From contig JACEHZ010000375.1 in NCBI GenBank assembly GCA_017893485.1, forward strand, positions 372,001 to 436,000: a DNA stretch of 64,000 nt. The letters run 5' to 3'. Every line of letters begins with the position of its first letter. The stretch's first letter is position 1. The position numbers and the translations under genes are program-made. This stretch comes from Hemerocallis citrina. Its lineage: Eukaryota > Streptophyta > Magnoliopsida > Asparagales > Asphodelaceae. Shown in pieces: positions 10,511 to 21,880 of this stretch. The notes under the pieces are model-generated. The model made no database searches and was not told where the DNA came from. It saw nothing but the letters and a program-made list of their open reading frames with translations.

Positions 10511-12640
10511 TTATAATGCCCTTTTAACACAAATTTTTATATCAGCTGTACTCATAAAGGGCCTACCTAATATGATCGGTAGAGATGATGACATTGAAGA
10601 TTCCTCCATGTCTAACACAACAAAATCAGCAGGCAAAATAAAATCATTTACCTGAACTAGGACATCTTCTAATATACCTCTAGGTCTTTTGATGCTGCGA
10701 TCAGCCAATTGCAAAGTGATGGATGTTGGCTTGAGTTCCCCCAATCCAAGCTTTTCGTAAACAGAATAAGGAAGAAGGTTGATGCTTGCCCCCAAGTCTA
10801 GCAGTGCCCTTTCAAAGAAGTGCTCACCAACCTTGCAAGGAATGGTAAAACTACCTGGATCCTTCAGTTTAGGTGGTAATTTTCTTAATAAAACAGCACT
10901 CACTTCTTCTGTCAAGGCCACATCCTCCTTAACCTGAAATGTTCTTTTGTGAGTACAACAGTCTTTCAAAAATTTGGCATAAGAAGGAATTTGTTTAATA
11001 GCATCAAGTAGGGGAATATTAATTTCTACCTTTTTGAGAGTTTCAAAGACGTCAAATAAATGTTGTTCTTTCTTTTTATTGACTAACCGTTGAGGGAATG
11101 GTGGTGGTACTGTCCCTACTTTTTCACTTACCTTATTTGAACCCAAAGCTTTTGATGGTTGTGTATCTGGTTTGTCTGTATGTGTTCCAATCATGTTGTC
11201 AATTATCTTACCATTTCTTAGGGTTGTGACTGCTTGGAGCTGTTCTTGACCTCCAGGGTTTGGTATGGTTTGTGAAGGGAGTTCTCCTGCCTTTCGTTCG
11301 CTTAACTCTTTTGCAATCTGAACAATTTGTGTTTCTAACTTCTGAATTGCTTGTCCTTGTTGGTTGCTTGTTTGATGTTGTTGTTGGAGCAATTGAAGAA
11401 CGGTGGACTCAAAATCCAACTTCTTCTGTTCTTGGACTGGCCGATCAAACCCACTTCCCATCTGAGGGTTCCTTGCATGCCCTTGTGTGAATTGATTCCC
11501 TTGATTATTTTGATTATTTCTCCATGAGAAGTTTGGATGATTCCTCCATCCTGGGTTATATGTGTTCGAGTATGGATTGTTCTTTGGTGGAAATACTCCT
11601 CGACCCACATAGTTCGCATGCTCCTGATCTGTGAAAGTAGACATGGGACATGTATCAGTTGTGTGATCTAAATGAGAACAAATTGCACACATTTCATTTG
11701 TTTGATTTTTAACTCCACCCATTGTTGACATTGCATTAACAAGCATATCAATTTTCTTATTCATGTTTGCCATTTCTAATTGAATGTTATTACTATTAGA
11801 GATTTCGTAAACTCCCTGTTTTTTCGAAGGACCCCTTCTTGTTGAGAATTGTTGGGAGTTCTCGCTGAGTTCTTCAAAAAGTTCAATGGCTTCTTCTCCA
11901 CTTTTCCTCATCAAAATTCCATTGCAAGCTGCATCAACAATTGCTTTGTTAGTGTCATTTAAACCTTCATAAAAAGCTTGTACCTGATCATCCTTAGGCA
12001 GATTGTGAGTGGGACACTTGAGAAGTTTGCTTTTGAAATCCTTCCATGCCTCGAAGAATAAATCTCCATCCTTTTGTTGGAAGAGTTGAATCTCCCTTTT
12101 TAGTTGTTTGGTTTTCTGGGCCGGAAAGAATTCTTTCAAGAATTTTGTCGCCAATTGCTCCCATGAGTTAATTGATCCTGGTTCCAAAGAATTATACCAC
12201 AACTTAGCATTAAGTTTTAAAGAAAAAGGAAACAAGATTAACCTGATTTGTTCAGCGGTAAGCCCTTGGACGCTTTGTGTCCTGCAGAGATCGAAAAAGT
12301 CTTGCAAGTGAAGATGAGGCTCTTCATCTGGTTTGCCACTAAAGTGGGGAACCATACTAAGTAAATGAGGAGATAGGTGCATGTTCCCTGTAGCATTAGG
12401 TTGAAAAGCAATGCAGGAAGGTTGCTCAATATTCTTAGTTGTGAATTTGTCCTGCATTGGCACTCGATTTTGTATTTCTTCAGCCATTCTTTCCTGTGAA
12501 ATTTGTCTCTGTGCAGTCGACTGGGTCCGTACAGCAGTCGACTGGTTGGCTGAAAACAGCTTACCTAGTCTGTGCAAAGTTCGTTCTGTTTCTGCGTCAA
12601 TAGGTAGTAGCTCTGGTCGAAGTGATCGTCTACCGTGCAT
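10511..12640 (-). CDS. gag-protease polyprotein of the Athila-like element
   Basis: 709 residues. Gag forms the particle that packages the RNA; protease matures the polyprotein. The Gag core spans about residues 95-260 ([16 protein letters not shown], then [12 protein letters not shown] and [18 protein letters not shown]). A CCHC zinc knuckle, [14 protein letters not shown], lies near residues 317-330. The aspartic protease lies near residue 613, with [12 protein letters not shown] and later [11 protein letters not shown] in place of the common DTG/DSG is usual in this lineage. A palindrome pair encodes [11 protein letters not shown] near residue 33. The ATG at 12640 follows the primer site by about 100 bases, the expected leader length. 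The stop at 10511 precedes RT by two bases in another phase. Confidence 0.95.
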   Translation of the reverse strand: MHGRRSLRPELLPIDAETERTLHRLGKLFSANQSTAVRTQSTAQRQISQERMAEEIQNRVPMQDKFTTKNIEQPSCIAFQPNATGNMHLSPHLLSMVPHFSGKPDEEPHLHLQDFFDLCRTQSVQGLTAEQIRLILFPFSLKLNAKLWYNSLEPGSINSWEQLATKFLKEFFPAQKTKQLKREIQLFQQKDGDLFFEAWKDFKSKLLKCPTHNLPKDDQVQAFYEGLNDTNKAIVDAACNGILMRKSGEEAIELFEELSENSQQFSTRRGPSKKQGVYEISNSNNIQLEMANMNKKIDMLVNAMSTMGGVKNQTNEMCAICSHLDHTTDTCPMSTFTDQEHANYVGRGVFPPKNNPYSNTYNPGWRNHPNFSWRNNQNNQGNQFTQGHARNPQMGSGFDRPVQEQKKLDFESTVLQLLQQQHQTSNQQGQAIQKLETQIVQIAKELSERKAGELPSQTIPNPGGQEQLQAVTTLRNGKIIDNMIGTHTDKPDTQPSKALGSNKVSEKVGTVPPPFPQRLVNKKKEQHLFDVFETLKKVEINIPLLDAIKQIPSYAKFLKDCCTHKRTFQVKEDVALTEEVSAVLLRKLPPKLKDPGSFTIPCKVGEHFFERALLDLGASINLLPYSVYEKLGLGELKPTSITLQLADRSIKRPRGILEDVLVQVNDFILPADFVVLDMEESSMSSSLPIILGRPFMSTADIKICVKRAL
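12514..12544. repeat. palindrome pair at the start of gag
   Basis: GTCGAC cores at 12516 and 12537, 21 apart (exactly seven codons), encode the duplicated QSTA peptide at the variable N-terminus of Gag. Confidence 0.9.
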
Positions 12641-12736
12641 TCACCGAAGTCCTGTAACCTAAAAGAAAAATTATTAATAAAAGAAAAGAAAAACTAATAA
12701 GAATTCTACTGACTTGTAAGTTAAAATACTAAACAA

Positions 12737-12754
12737 TCCCCGGCAACGGCGCCA
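12737..12754 (-). promoter_or_regulatory. tRNA-Asp primer binding site
   Basis: The plus strand reads TCCCCGGCAACGGCGCCA, the 3' end of plant tRNA-Asp with CCA. It lies six bases from the 5' LTR end at 12761, so minus-strand cDNA synthesis would start here. Confidence 0.93.
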
Positions 12755-12760
12755 AAAACT

Positions 12761-14430
12761 TGTTGTGCTAATCTAGCTACCTAAATAAATAGATAAAACT
12801 AGACACAAATTATAAAACCTCACAAGTGCACGAATCGAATCGTAGTAATAGCAAGGGTCGATCCCACAGAGATTGTAGACTTCAACTTACTAATCAATAA
12901 AACTAATAATAAAAATGAATAAGAGTTTTTATAATATTCTAAAAGAACTAAAAGATTAAAACTAAGATGAGAGGTGTTGAATCACAAATATCTCTTGAAT
13001 AGTTGGGTTGTTGATCTCCACCAATAGTTAGTAATGCTAAGTTGCCTTCTGAACTTACTTCTAATTACTCATGTTTGTTCACTTCAAGGGCATGGTATCT
13101 ACTCCTTAAAGTATTGTTTCCCTAAGCCAAGAATTAGGCATGGTATCTACTCTAATTCGTTTCTTCCCCTAAGTATCTAGCATGGTATCTACTAAGTTAT
13201 ACTTAAAGAAAACATAAGAACAGTGGAAACGAACAAACACTTAAAGTCCTAGAAATTGGTATCAGATCTAGATCCTCTAAGTTGATTGAACCAAGAACCC
13301 CTAAAGATTCCCTTGTTACAAATTATGAGCACGAGATACGGGTCGTCTCAATATGCTCATATAACAGATTCAGATTTCTAACTCACAAACTTGATAATAT
13401 CAGACTCTGTATGGCAGTCGACTGGCTCTCACCTTCAGTCGACTGTACTTATAACTCCTGAACAAGCTTGACTGTTATAAATCTATGTCAATTCAACTAG
13501 ATTCAATCAATAAGTAACATAGAAGGATTCAGAAGAATATAGCATTACATAACTACGGTTTCGATCTACCCAACTATGAAATTAGTTCCACATAATAATA
13601 CTTTTATTGCTTAACAAGTTCAAATACATGATCAACATCAAAGAAAAAAGAGAGAAGAGATAAACTAATGGATTCCGGCAATATGGTCGACTGGCTGTCA
13701 CACAGTCGACTGCCTTCTGGTTGCTGGGTCTTCTTTCTCCTTCTTGGATGTTGATGGAATGAAGCACTGGTTGATGACTTGATGGTTGGGAACTCTGAGA
13801 TTAAGTTGCGTCCAAGAGATAGATGGATTCTGGCGGATCCCCTTTTCTAATATTTATAGAACACGGCTGAGAATTAGGGTTTCCACTTTTTCAGCAAAAT
13901 CCTTCTTTATTTTATTTGATGATTTATATCTTTCTCTTTTCTTCTTTCTTTCCTTATCTGTTCACCACGTGCTCTTGCCAATTCCCAGTCTTTAGATCTG
14001 ATTCGTTGCCTAAGATCTGGATTTAAATAGATTTGAAATTAGATTTGGGTGAATCTTCGAATATCTTATCTGTTTACTCCGCCGCAGACCAGTCGACTTG
14101 TCTTCGAACCAGTCGACTGAGTCGAGACTCCTGAAGATTTCATAATTGTTCAGACCAGGCGACTGTCTTTTGGGAGTGAGTCGACTGTGGCGAGAGTTGT
14201 GGAAAATCAGCTTCTCTTGTCCAGTCGCCTGTTGTTGGGTCATCGGTCGACTGATCCTCTGCAGTTGGCTGTGTATTATCCTTGAAGTCCTAAATCTGCT
14301 TCGTTTTTCTGTTATAAGCTGTTTCCTGTGGAGAAGAGAAAATAGGAGTTAAATACCACATATAGAGCTTTTAAATGTCTAATTATATTAAGATTATTGC
14401 TCTAAAAAATGAATAATATTGTGTTCATCA
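12761..14430 (-). repeat. 5' LTR of the Athila-like element
   Basis: 1,670 bp, the same length as the 3' LTR. Differences I counted include 12825-12835 (cgcaag/cacaag), 13665 (aataaag/aaaaaag) and 13832 (ggtgg/ggcgg). About eleven in total, nine of them transitions. It should hold the element's promoter on the minus strand. Confidence 0.95.
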
Positions 14431-14435
14431 ATTGG
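14431..14435. repeat. target-site duplication of the Athila-like element (right copy)
   Basis: ATTGG, identical to 4454-4458. Confidence 0.95.
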
Positions 14436-14979
14436 AAAATTGTGAAACTTTATTTTCTGTTATTAAACATATTGGGAAATACCCCGGATTTTTCATGGAT
14501 TTAATTATTAAGTTTTCATGTTGTTTTCCTGTTCTTGAATACAACCTTCTGATTTCTGGCTGAACGTGTTTTCTGGATGCAAATCAGTTTTGAGACTTGT
14601 TGTTGTGAAATACCATATGACTTATATATATTTGCTCGATTCGAATGGGAGTCTATTTTCCAGATTCTCTGACGGATCCAGATTTACATTTTTGTAGCAA
14701 CGGGATTTACAGATTTAATGTAGTAGTATCTTACTGTCTTGAACTAGAATTTTCGTTGTTCTATCCTTTTATGAGTTATCTTTCACCTGTACATGTATAT
14801 TCTTCATTCTGAACCTGTTACCTGTTCATGACATGTTATTCTTGTCCTGTTTTGTGCACATACATGCCTGTTTAATAATAATAACAAGTAATCAAGCTGG
14901 GGTTAAGGGAAAGACCTTAGTAGTGGACAATATGGGTATGTGCACTCAGAAGGGGGCCCGTGTTTCCCATTACCTATTA

Positions 14980-15170
14980 CCATATTTCATGATTACATGA
15001 TTCATACCTGTTACTATATATTGCCATGTTTCATGACTACATGATTCATGCCTGTTACTAGCTGTTGCCATGTTTCATGACTACATGATTCATGCATGTT
15101 ACTACCTGTTGCCATGTTTAATGACTACATGATTCATGCCTGTTCCTACTGCTGCAATTTCATGACTACG
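14980..15170 (+). repeat. 44-bp tandem repeat, about 4.5 copies
   Basis: The phrase acatgattcat starts at 14995, 15039, 15083 and 15127, an exact 44-base period. The unit reads roughly catgactacatgattcatgc followed by ctgttactacctgttgc. It lies in the right part of the large LTR. Confidence 0.85.
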
Positions 15171-16069
15171 TGATCGTGCCTGTTACCTATTTCTTGATGC
15201 CTGAGTGCACGACCCTATAGAAACCCACTACTAGGCCTAAACATAACCTGATTATATGTAGCAACCATGTGATAAAAGGATGGACGCATGAAGTGCTACC
15301 TAGATAGTAATAATACAAGACTTGACATACATGATACCTGTTACATGAGACCTGTTACATGATACTTGACACTTGTTTACCTGTATACCTGATTACATGT
15401 TTACCTGTTCATCTGTATATCTGTTTACCTATTTGCATGACACTTGATACATGTTACCTGTACCCTATTAGCACATTACATTACTTGATTCTGTTTATGA
15501 TTCATGCTAGTTGTTCTATTTCAATATCATGCATATACCATGCTATGTTTGTTCTACTGTTATTTTATATTTGTTTATCCATTCTTGTACTTGTTCTTGC
15601 ACTACAAGCGGCCCGTAACTTGTATTGACGGAAGTTTGTTTTCTTTTTCCTCTTCCTGTAATTTATTAAATTGCAGACTTTGGAGATCAGATGCCAGATG
15701 GTGTAGGTGATATGAGATTCTAGTGCTGGAATTTTGCAATCATGATTTCCTGCTATTATTATTAGTTCCTGTTGCTATTTGAATAATTGTATTTGATAAT
15801 TGAATTTATTTTTGTATTTGGCCAATATAACCCAGGATATTGACTTATTCATATCTGATTTATTTGAGATTATTATATTTTGTTTCAAGTAAATTCTGTT
15901 GGTATTGGTTCATATATGCATGCTTGGTTGACTTCTCTTTCTTCCGACTCTGATTATTCTTGTAAAATGTTATAAAGATCCTGACAGCTTATTGATGATG
16001 AAAACCATTCGCTGGGCTTAGTCACGTATCCGTATTCCGTAAACACTTTTTGGGAAGCGGGGCATGACA

Positions 16070-16337
16070 CAGTGTTCAATCAACGATCCAAATTCAATCT
16101 CAAGGGATCTAACCGCATTTTACATCAAAGATCAAATGTCAGATTTTTAGTAGTTTCCATATAATAAGAACTCACTATCTGTTTGCTCCCACACCAAAAT
16201 AAGCAGCAACACCGTTGGTCTTATATAAACCTATACTAAAAGTGATGTTCCTTTGCTTCACCATAATGTAATTCTTGCAAAATTCAAAGTTTGCACTCCC
16301 TCATACCTAGTAACAACCTTCAATCATGATAGGTTCA
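16070..16337. other. unassigned spacer
   Basis: Follows the large LTR and precedes the Copia integrase relic. I see no open frame, repeat or motif that I can assign. Confidence 0.5.
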
Positions 16338-16599
16338 AGGAGTGGAATGCAATGGTGGAGAAGAAGACAGAATGACAAATGAAATTCTTGAGGACTGATA
16401 ATGGAGGGGAATATACGTCCAAGGAATTCATGGAATTTTGTGTAGCTGAGAGAAATGAGAAGCAATTTACAGTACTAAGATGACCAGAACAAAACCTGTG
16501 GCAGAGTGCATGAATAAGATTCCACGAACACAAATATAGAAAGATTCACTAAGGCACAAGATGATCAAGCAAGTGCTCAGGTGGAGGATACAGTTGGTG
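16338..16599 (+). pseudogene. Ty1/copia pol relic, integrase part
   Basis: One frame reads KEWNAMVEKKTE, a stop, then QMKFLRTDNGGEYTSKEF and MEFC. The LRTDNGGEYTS block is the second-Asp region of Copia integrase. The frame then degrades. Close to the right edge the reading DDQASAQVEDTVGEDD continues across the hAT-A insertion into 31814 onward, so this and the 31814-32160 relic are two halves of one old pol gene. Stops and missing segments show it is dead. Confidence 0.85.
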
Positions 16600-16607
16600 A
16601 AGATGAC
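16600..16607. repeat. 8-bp target-site duplication of hAT-A (left copy)
   Basis: AAGATGAC, matched exactly at 31806-31813. Eight bases is diagnostic for hAT elements. Confidence 0.93.
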
Positions 16608-17647
16608 CAGAGGTAGATCTAGGCCCAAGTAGCCCAAGAGGCTGCTTTGGGCCCCTAAATAATATACGACCCCATTTTATTTTGTTTTTTTTTTTAAAGA
16701 AAAAGATACCTGATCTTGAACGAAGATTCACATTCAATTGATCCCTCTCCTCCTCCTCTCTCTCTCTCCATCCCAACTTTTGTTTTGCACTTTTGCCTTT
16801 TGGGTTCTTCTTCTTCTTAATTAATTTTTTTTAAGTTTCCCCTAAATCAAATCGGCTCCTCCTCCATCACTGTCGCTCGTCGTCAGTCGCCCATCGCACG
16901 CCGCTGACACCATCCCCCTCATCGCCTCACGGCCTCGCCATGTAAATTTATTTTTTTCTACTTCTAGATTTTTTACTTTTTAAAAAAAAGCAATTTTAGT
17001 GCTGAGTGGCAATGTGGCATGTTGACCCATTTTGGTGGGTTTTGGAATTTTGGGCTACTATGTTGCTGAGAAGTGAGAACATTAAAAAATCATTAAAAGA
17101 ATTACTTGTGTATTTGAGAAGTGAGAACATTAAAAAATTTATACTGCAGTTGGTCAAATAATTTGTATTGTGTTGTGTCAGAAATCAAACATTAAAAAAT
17201 TTGTATTGTGTTGCTGACTGCTGAATAATTTGTACTGTAGTTGGGTAACTGAGATTATATTGAGTTTGGCCCGTTTGGGTAATGATTAGCCTGTTATTGA
17301 CCAAAATTCAAATAATGAAGCGTTTTTTTTAATGTTTTCAATACTAAAGCTTTGCTAGTGAAATAAATAAATAGTAAGTGTCTAAGTGTAAGTGATTACT
17401 GATTAGTCAAGTATATTTTTTACCATCTCAAAATTATTTAATTATTAATTTATTATTTTCATTTTATAATTTCAGAATTCATTTCGAGAAGAAGTATTCA
17501 TTTTTTTTTATTTGGGACTGAAATTGGAGAAAATTGTTGAAGATTTCCAGAAAAAGTGAAATTTGGAAGTTGCAACAATTAGGTACATGAAAATCGTTCC
17601 TTAACATTGTTATTTAAATTTTGTATTTTTGATTTAATACTTGATGC

Positions 17648-19509
17648 ATGCCTCGTAGGAAGTATGATTCCGGACATGAAAAAAAAAATAAAGAAATGAA
17701 GAATTGACCAAATCTCAAAAAGGTGCAATGGACAAGTTTTTAAAAATTACTAAACAAACTAATTTGGCTAGTTAAAGTGTTGAACCTCAAGATTTGGTTG
17801 ATGAGGAACATATAAATGAATCAATTGATGAAGAATTTTAACATGTAGTGAATGAGGAGCATAAGGATGATGATGGACTTAAAAAATTGGTAAATGAAGA
17901 AGCTAATCAAGTTAATAAATTGGTAAATAAAATTGATGATAATGAATATGTACACATAGAATATGAACCTTTAAATTATGATTAATCAAGATTTTAGAGA
18001 CTTATTAGTAATAAAAGGTCCAATTAGAGTTAATAATATCAACTTTCCTCTAAATGACTTCAATAGACATATATCTTTCTCATACTATTTTAGACAATTA
18101 CAAAACGGAGAGAAACAAAGAGTTTGGTTTGTTGTAAAATGTTTACGCAACAAACAAATGTCTTTCATTTGGTTTCCGAAGAATATAATGATTGGAGAAA
18201 TCTTAGTCAAAGACTTAAGGAACATAAAACAAGTAGTGATAATCTTTCTTGTTTAAGTAAATGGCTTAAATTGAAAGTTAGATTGAAAAATAATCAAACA
18301 ATTGATAAAAGCGTGCAAGAAGATATTAACAAAGAGAGGGAACATTGGAGGCAAATATTAGTGAGGATAATTGCCCTTATGAATACTCTTGCTAAAAATA
18401 ATATGGAATTTCGTGGACACATTGAAAAACTTTATGAAAGAAATAATGGGAACTTCTTAAGTTTTATTGAAATGATCGGTGAGTTTGATCCAGTAATGCA
18501 AGAACACCTTAGAAGCATTGATAGAAGTAAAATCTATTATCATTATCTTGGTCCTAGTATTCAAAATGAATTGATTCAAATGTTGGCAAATGAGATTAAA
18601 AACATAATTTTGAAGCAAATTAAGGAAGCGAAGTATTTTTCAATTATACTTGATTGTACTCCAGATATAAGCCATGAAGAACAAATGTCACTAGTTGTAA
18701 GATGTGTGGATGTTTCTTCAAATCCAATCAAAGTAGAAGAGTTTTTCTTAGGGTTTTTGAAAGTGAACGATGCATTGGGTCTTGGACTTTTTAAGGAGCT
18801 TGAAAGTGAATTAGAGACTAATCAACTTAATATTGATGATATTAGAGAACAAGGATATGACAATGGATCTAATATGAAAGGAAAACATAAAGGTGTACAA
18901 AAAAAGATTACTTGAAATTAATTCAAGAGCCTTTTACACTCCATGCCGTTGTCATAGTCTTAATCTTGCTTTTTGTGATATGGATAAATCTTGTGCTAAA
19001 GCTACATCTTTTTTTGGAATTATCCAACGCATATATTGTTTACTTTTTGCTTCTAAAAAGCGTTGAAATTTTTTCGAAGATAATGTGAAAGGCCTAACAA
19101 TTAAACCATTGTCACAAACACGTTGGGCGAGTCGTATTGAAAGCTACAAGATATCAACATTTACAAATAAGAGATGCTTTAATTGATGTAGCCAATTCTA
19201 ATGATGATCCTAAAGCAATTAGGGAAGCTGCATCATTAGCTAAAAAATGAAATGAAGAATTTTGAATTTTTATTTGGCATAATTTATTATTTGTAATCAA
19301 CTCTGTGAGCAAAAATTTCAAAGTGAAGATATGAACATTGATGTAGCAATAAAAGAATTAAAAGGGCTCATTTCATTTTTTGAAAAATATAGAGAAACTG
19401 ACTTTGATGAAGCAATGGTTGAAGCTAAAGAAATAGCAAATGAAATGGGCATTGAGGCAATATTTTATGAAAAATGGTTGGTTAAAAGAAAAAACAATTT
19501 GATGAAACT
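17648..19509 (+). pseudogene. hAT-A transposase, N-terminal and central part (broken)
   Basis: A hAT transposase of the zinc-finger MYM1-like/DUF4371 group, which would cut and paste the element. The start MPRRKYDSGHEK matches the MPPRKYDFGHEK start of the sister copy. The best frame, 18124-18915, contains NNMEFRGH, FSIILDCTPDISHEEQMS (a DUF4371/RNase H-fold block with the first catalytic Asp) and QGYDNGSNMKGKHKGVQ (the block with the second Asp). Stops and frameshifts occur at about 17695, 17985 and 18915 and again past 19100, so it is non-functional. It ends at 19509 where hAT-B inserted and continues at 30818. Confidence 0.9.
19502..19509. repeat. 8-bp target-site duplication of hAT-B (left copy)
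   Basis: ATGAAACT, matched exactly at 30810-30817. hAT-B's own coding DNA has the uninterrupted version (rc of about 27841-27859). Confidence 0.95.
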
Positions 19510-19891
19510 CAGGGGCGTATCTGAGTTTCAGAGGGCCCTAAGCAAGTTGTCAAGGCCTTTTGCAAGTTTACAAAATATAAATGAGAATTATTTAAATGCA
19601 AATAAACGTGGAGCCTTGGAGGACAACTATTTAAATGAAATCAAATTTATATATATGCTTCCAAAAAATTTTAATTTATAACGTACGCATTTTACATGAA
19701 ATGCATCATGGCAAAAAGAAACTCGGACAAATTCTAACAATAAAAACAAATATGTCAGCTCAAGTATTTTAAAAAGTCTTACTTGCTACATTTACATATT
19801 TAACATCGCATACACAATCCATGTTCACCAAACCAAGCTCCCTGTTTGCATCCAAAATTGGCCTACAAAATAAAACACACAACGAAATATC

Positions 19892-20265
19892 ACTTAAACA
19901 TGACTCTTCTCACATTTTTAGAAGCAAAATCATTAGTTATGCTTTGATAGTCGAGATTTCCTATTAGATCATGTTCAATTGATAACATGGCTAATCCATT
20001 CAACCTTTCTTGTGACATGGTTGACCAAAGATAAGTTTTGATCAATTTCAACTTTGAAAAGATTCTTTCAGCAGATGCAACTGTAACTGGTACAGTTAGC
20101 AAAATTCTACAAGCTATCCACGCATTAGGAAAACCAATATTGCCATTTCTTTCTTTCCATAAAAATTAGCACTTCAATTGGTCTCTTTAATTCATCTGGA
20201 AAGGCTTCCTTTAAAATTTTTAACTCTAAAAATATCTCTTCCATCAACATCTGAGACATTGTCTT
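19892..20265 (-). pseudogene. hAT-B transposase, C-terminal dimerisation domain
   Basis: The minus-strand frame reads LTVPVTVASAERIFSKLK, then LIKTYLWSTMSQERLNGLAM, ending VRRVMFK. This is the hAT C-terminal dimerisation domain (Dimer_Tnp_hAT), needed for transposase assembly. It is about 90% identical by eye to hAT-A at 31199-31411. The gene's upstream part lies at 27620-29787, beyond the Copia-like insertion. Confidence 0.9.
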
Positions 20266-20433
20266 TGTTAGATATTTTGTTAGATATTATGAGAGTTATT
20301 AATTCAGTGTCATATTGAATAATGTATTGGTTTAGTCTTCCCTTCTCTCCTATATATAAGAAACATAATGTACTCAGTTTATTCAATCAATAATCAATCA
20401 GTAAAGTATTACTTCCCATCCCTAATTCTAACA
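20266..20433 (+). repeat. 5' LTR of the Copia-like non-autonomous element
   Basis: 168 bp with TATATATAAG about 65 bases before its end as a likely promoter. It is paired with 27452-27619. Confidence 0.92.
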
Positions 20434-20445
20434 TGGTATCAGAGC
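20434..20445 (+). promoter_or_regulatory. tRNA-Met-type primer binding site
   Basis: TGGTATCAGAGC directly follows the 5' LTR, the standard plant Copia primer site. Confidence 0.92.
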
Positions 20446-21110
20446 CTGTACTCCTATAAGGCCTATACTAATTTTATCCTCGTCATCGAGGTGGAGTGGT
20501 TAATTGAAATCACTCCAACCACCCATCGATATCCCTCTTCCTCTCTCTAATAAATCCACGAAAAACTCTTATCCCTCTCCATCAACAGCCGCCACCAGAG
20601 TCAACAACAGCCAGATCCAAAACCCTAATATCTTCAACTCTTCTCAAGCACAAACCCTAGCCACCACAGAAGTGGCTACACCAACCACTTCGGCAAAAAA
20701 CAACACCGGCGACAACCCCCTTCTTCAACAACGAAACCTACAACAAACAACAACATAAAATCCAACAACGACATCATCACCAACAACTCTGGTGACCCGA
20801 ACACAACTCTAAACCCAACTCCCGAAAAACTTCATCTCCATCAATCTCCCGTCGAGCAGCCGCACCTCCACCATCAATCCTGTCGAGCAAAAACACCCAG
20901 ATCGTCGGCTTCCACACCCTCCCCATCTCTTGTGCCATTCTCATCGCCCTTACCGACTGCTGCACCATCACCTAAATCAAAATCCTTTCTCTCCCTGACA
21001 GCAGCAACACTTACCTTTTTCGACGTCGAAATCCCAAACTAAGGCAACCCTCGACTGCGGAAACACCTTTTTCGACTACGTTCGAAGAATTACTGTTTAA
21101 AGAAACGAAG
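20446..21110 (+). other. non-coding interior of the Copia-like element
   Basis: C- and A-rich leader-like DNA. The frame at 20504-20758 is rich in S, T, N and Q and lacks any Gag motif, so I leave it uncalled. Confidence 0.5.
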
Positions 21111-21592
21111 AAAAACTCAATAAAAAAACCCAAAACAGCAGGTGCGGTGGACCCTACAGTCGACCGTTGTGACAGTTGACCTCCATTTTAGTTCAAAAAA
21201 TGGACAGTCGACTGCGCAGTCGACCGCTAGCTGCCATACAGCCATGTTTGAAGTTTGTGCATGTTTCGACTGATACATTATTTATACTTTGAAAAATCAC
21301 AAATTTGCAAAACCAATTTTCTGAGATGATCAAATATAACTTGTATAACATACAAGAGTTTATAAAATAAATCAAAACCATATCAAATTCATAAAAGACA
21401 AAAATCTTCACAAAACTCTTCAAAACAGTAAAGAAATATATAGATATGTGCACAGGGTGTTTAAGCATTAGTTTAAGTATCAAATTCATCAAATATGAGT
21501 AGTATAAAGTTCTAATCAGCCTCACTATCAAAAAAACTCAATTCCACTTGAAAACTTCACAGAACACTAAATTTTCGACATTCTTTCAAATA

Positions 21593-21644
<52 letters not shown>

Positions 21645-21791
21645 AGCATCAGTTTAATCATCAGGAAAACATCGTATATGAATAGTGTAATGTCCAAAAC
21701 CATCCCAGTACTAAAGCAATCAATATTCAATTGAAAAACTTCGCAAAACACAGAAAGACTCAATTTTCGACAATTCTTCAAAGCAGTAAAG

Positions 21792-21880
<89 letters not shown>

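Larger units (their letters stand above)
4459..14430 (-). mobile_element. full-length Athila-lineage Ty3/gypsy LTR retrotransposon
   Basis: The element is 9,972 bp, read on the minus strand. It has a 5' LTR at 12761-14430, a tRNA-Asp primer site at 12737-12754, gag-protease (12640-10511), RT-RNase H (10508-8175), integrase (8265-7123), about 1 kb of non-coding DNA, a purine tract at 6129-6142 and a 3' LTR at 4459-6128. A perfect ATTGG duplication flanks it. The tRNA-Asp primer, the DLG form of the protease motif and the 'purine tract beside TG' arrangement fit the Athila/Tat branch. No envelope-like gene is present between integrase and 3' LTR. It inserted into the large LTR at 2384-16069. 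Two frame breaks make this copy unlikely to be autonomous as read. Confidence 0.95.
2384..16069 (+). mobile_element. large TG...CA LTR (chromovirus-like), interrupted by the Athila-like element
   Basis: The left end starts TGTAACCCC at 2384 and the right end is GGGGCATGACA ending at 16069. Plant chromovirus-type LTRs often start TGTAACxCCC and end in a similar CA terminus. Removing the 4459-14430 insert and one target copy leaves about 3.7 kb of non-coding DNA, consistent with one long solo LTR. It holds a TATA-like box near 2864, an ATT-rich microsatellite, a TGATC-rich leader and a 44-bp tandem repeat. The flanking 5-mers (catag and cagtg) do not match, so it lacks a clean target duplication and the boundaries are inferred. 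Confidence 0.5.

Noticed and set aside
2379..16074. A target duplication for the large LTR (catag and cagtg)
   Set aside because: Only three of five bases agree, which is not convincing.
20504..20758. S/T/N-rich open frame after the Copia primer site as a gag gene
   Set aside because: No Gag helix or zinc knuckle motif and only 84 residues.
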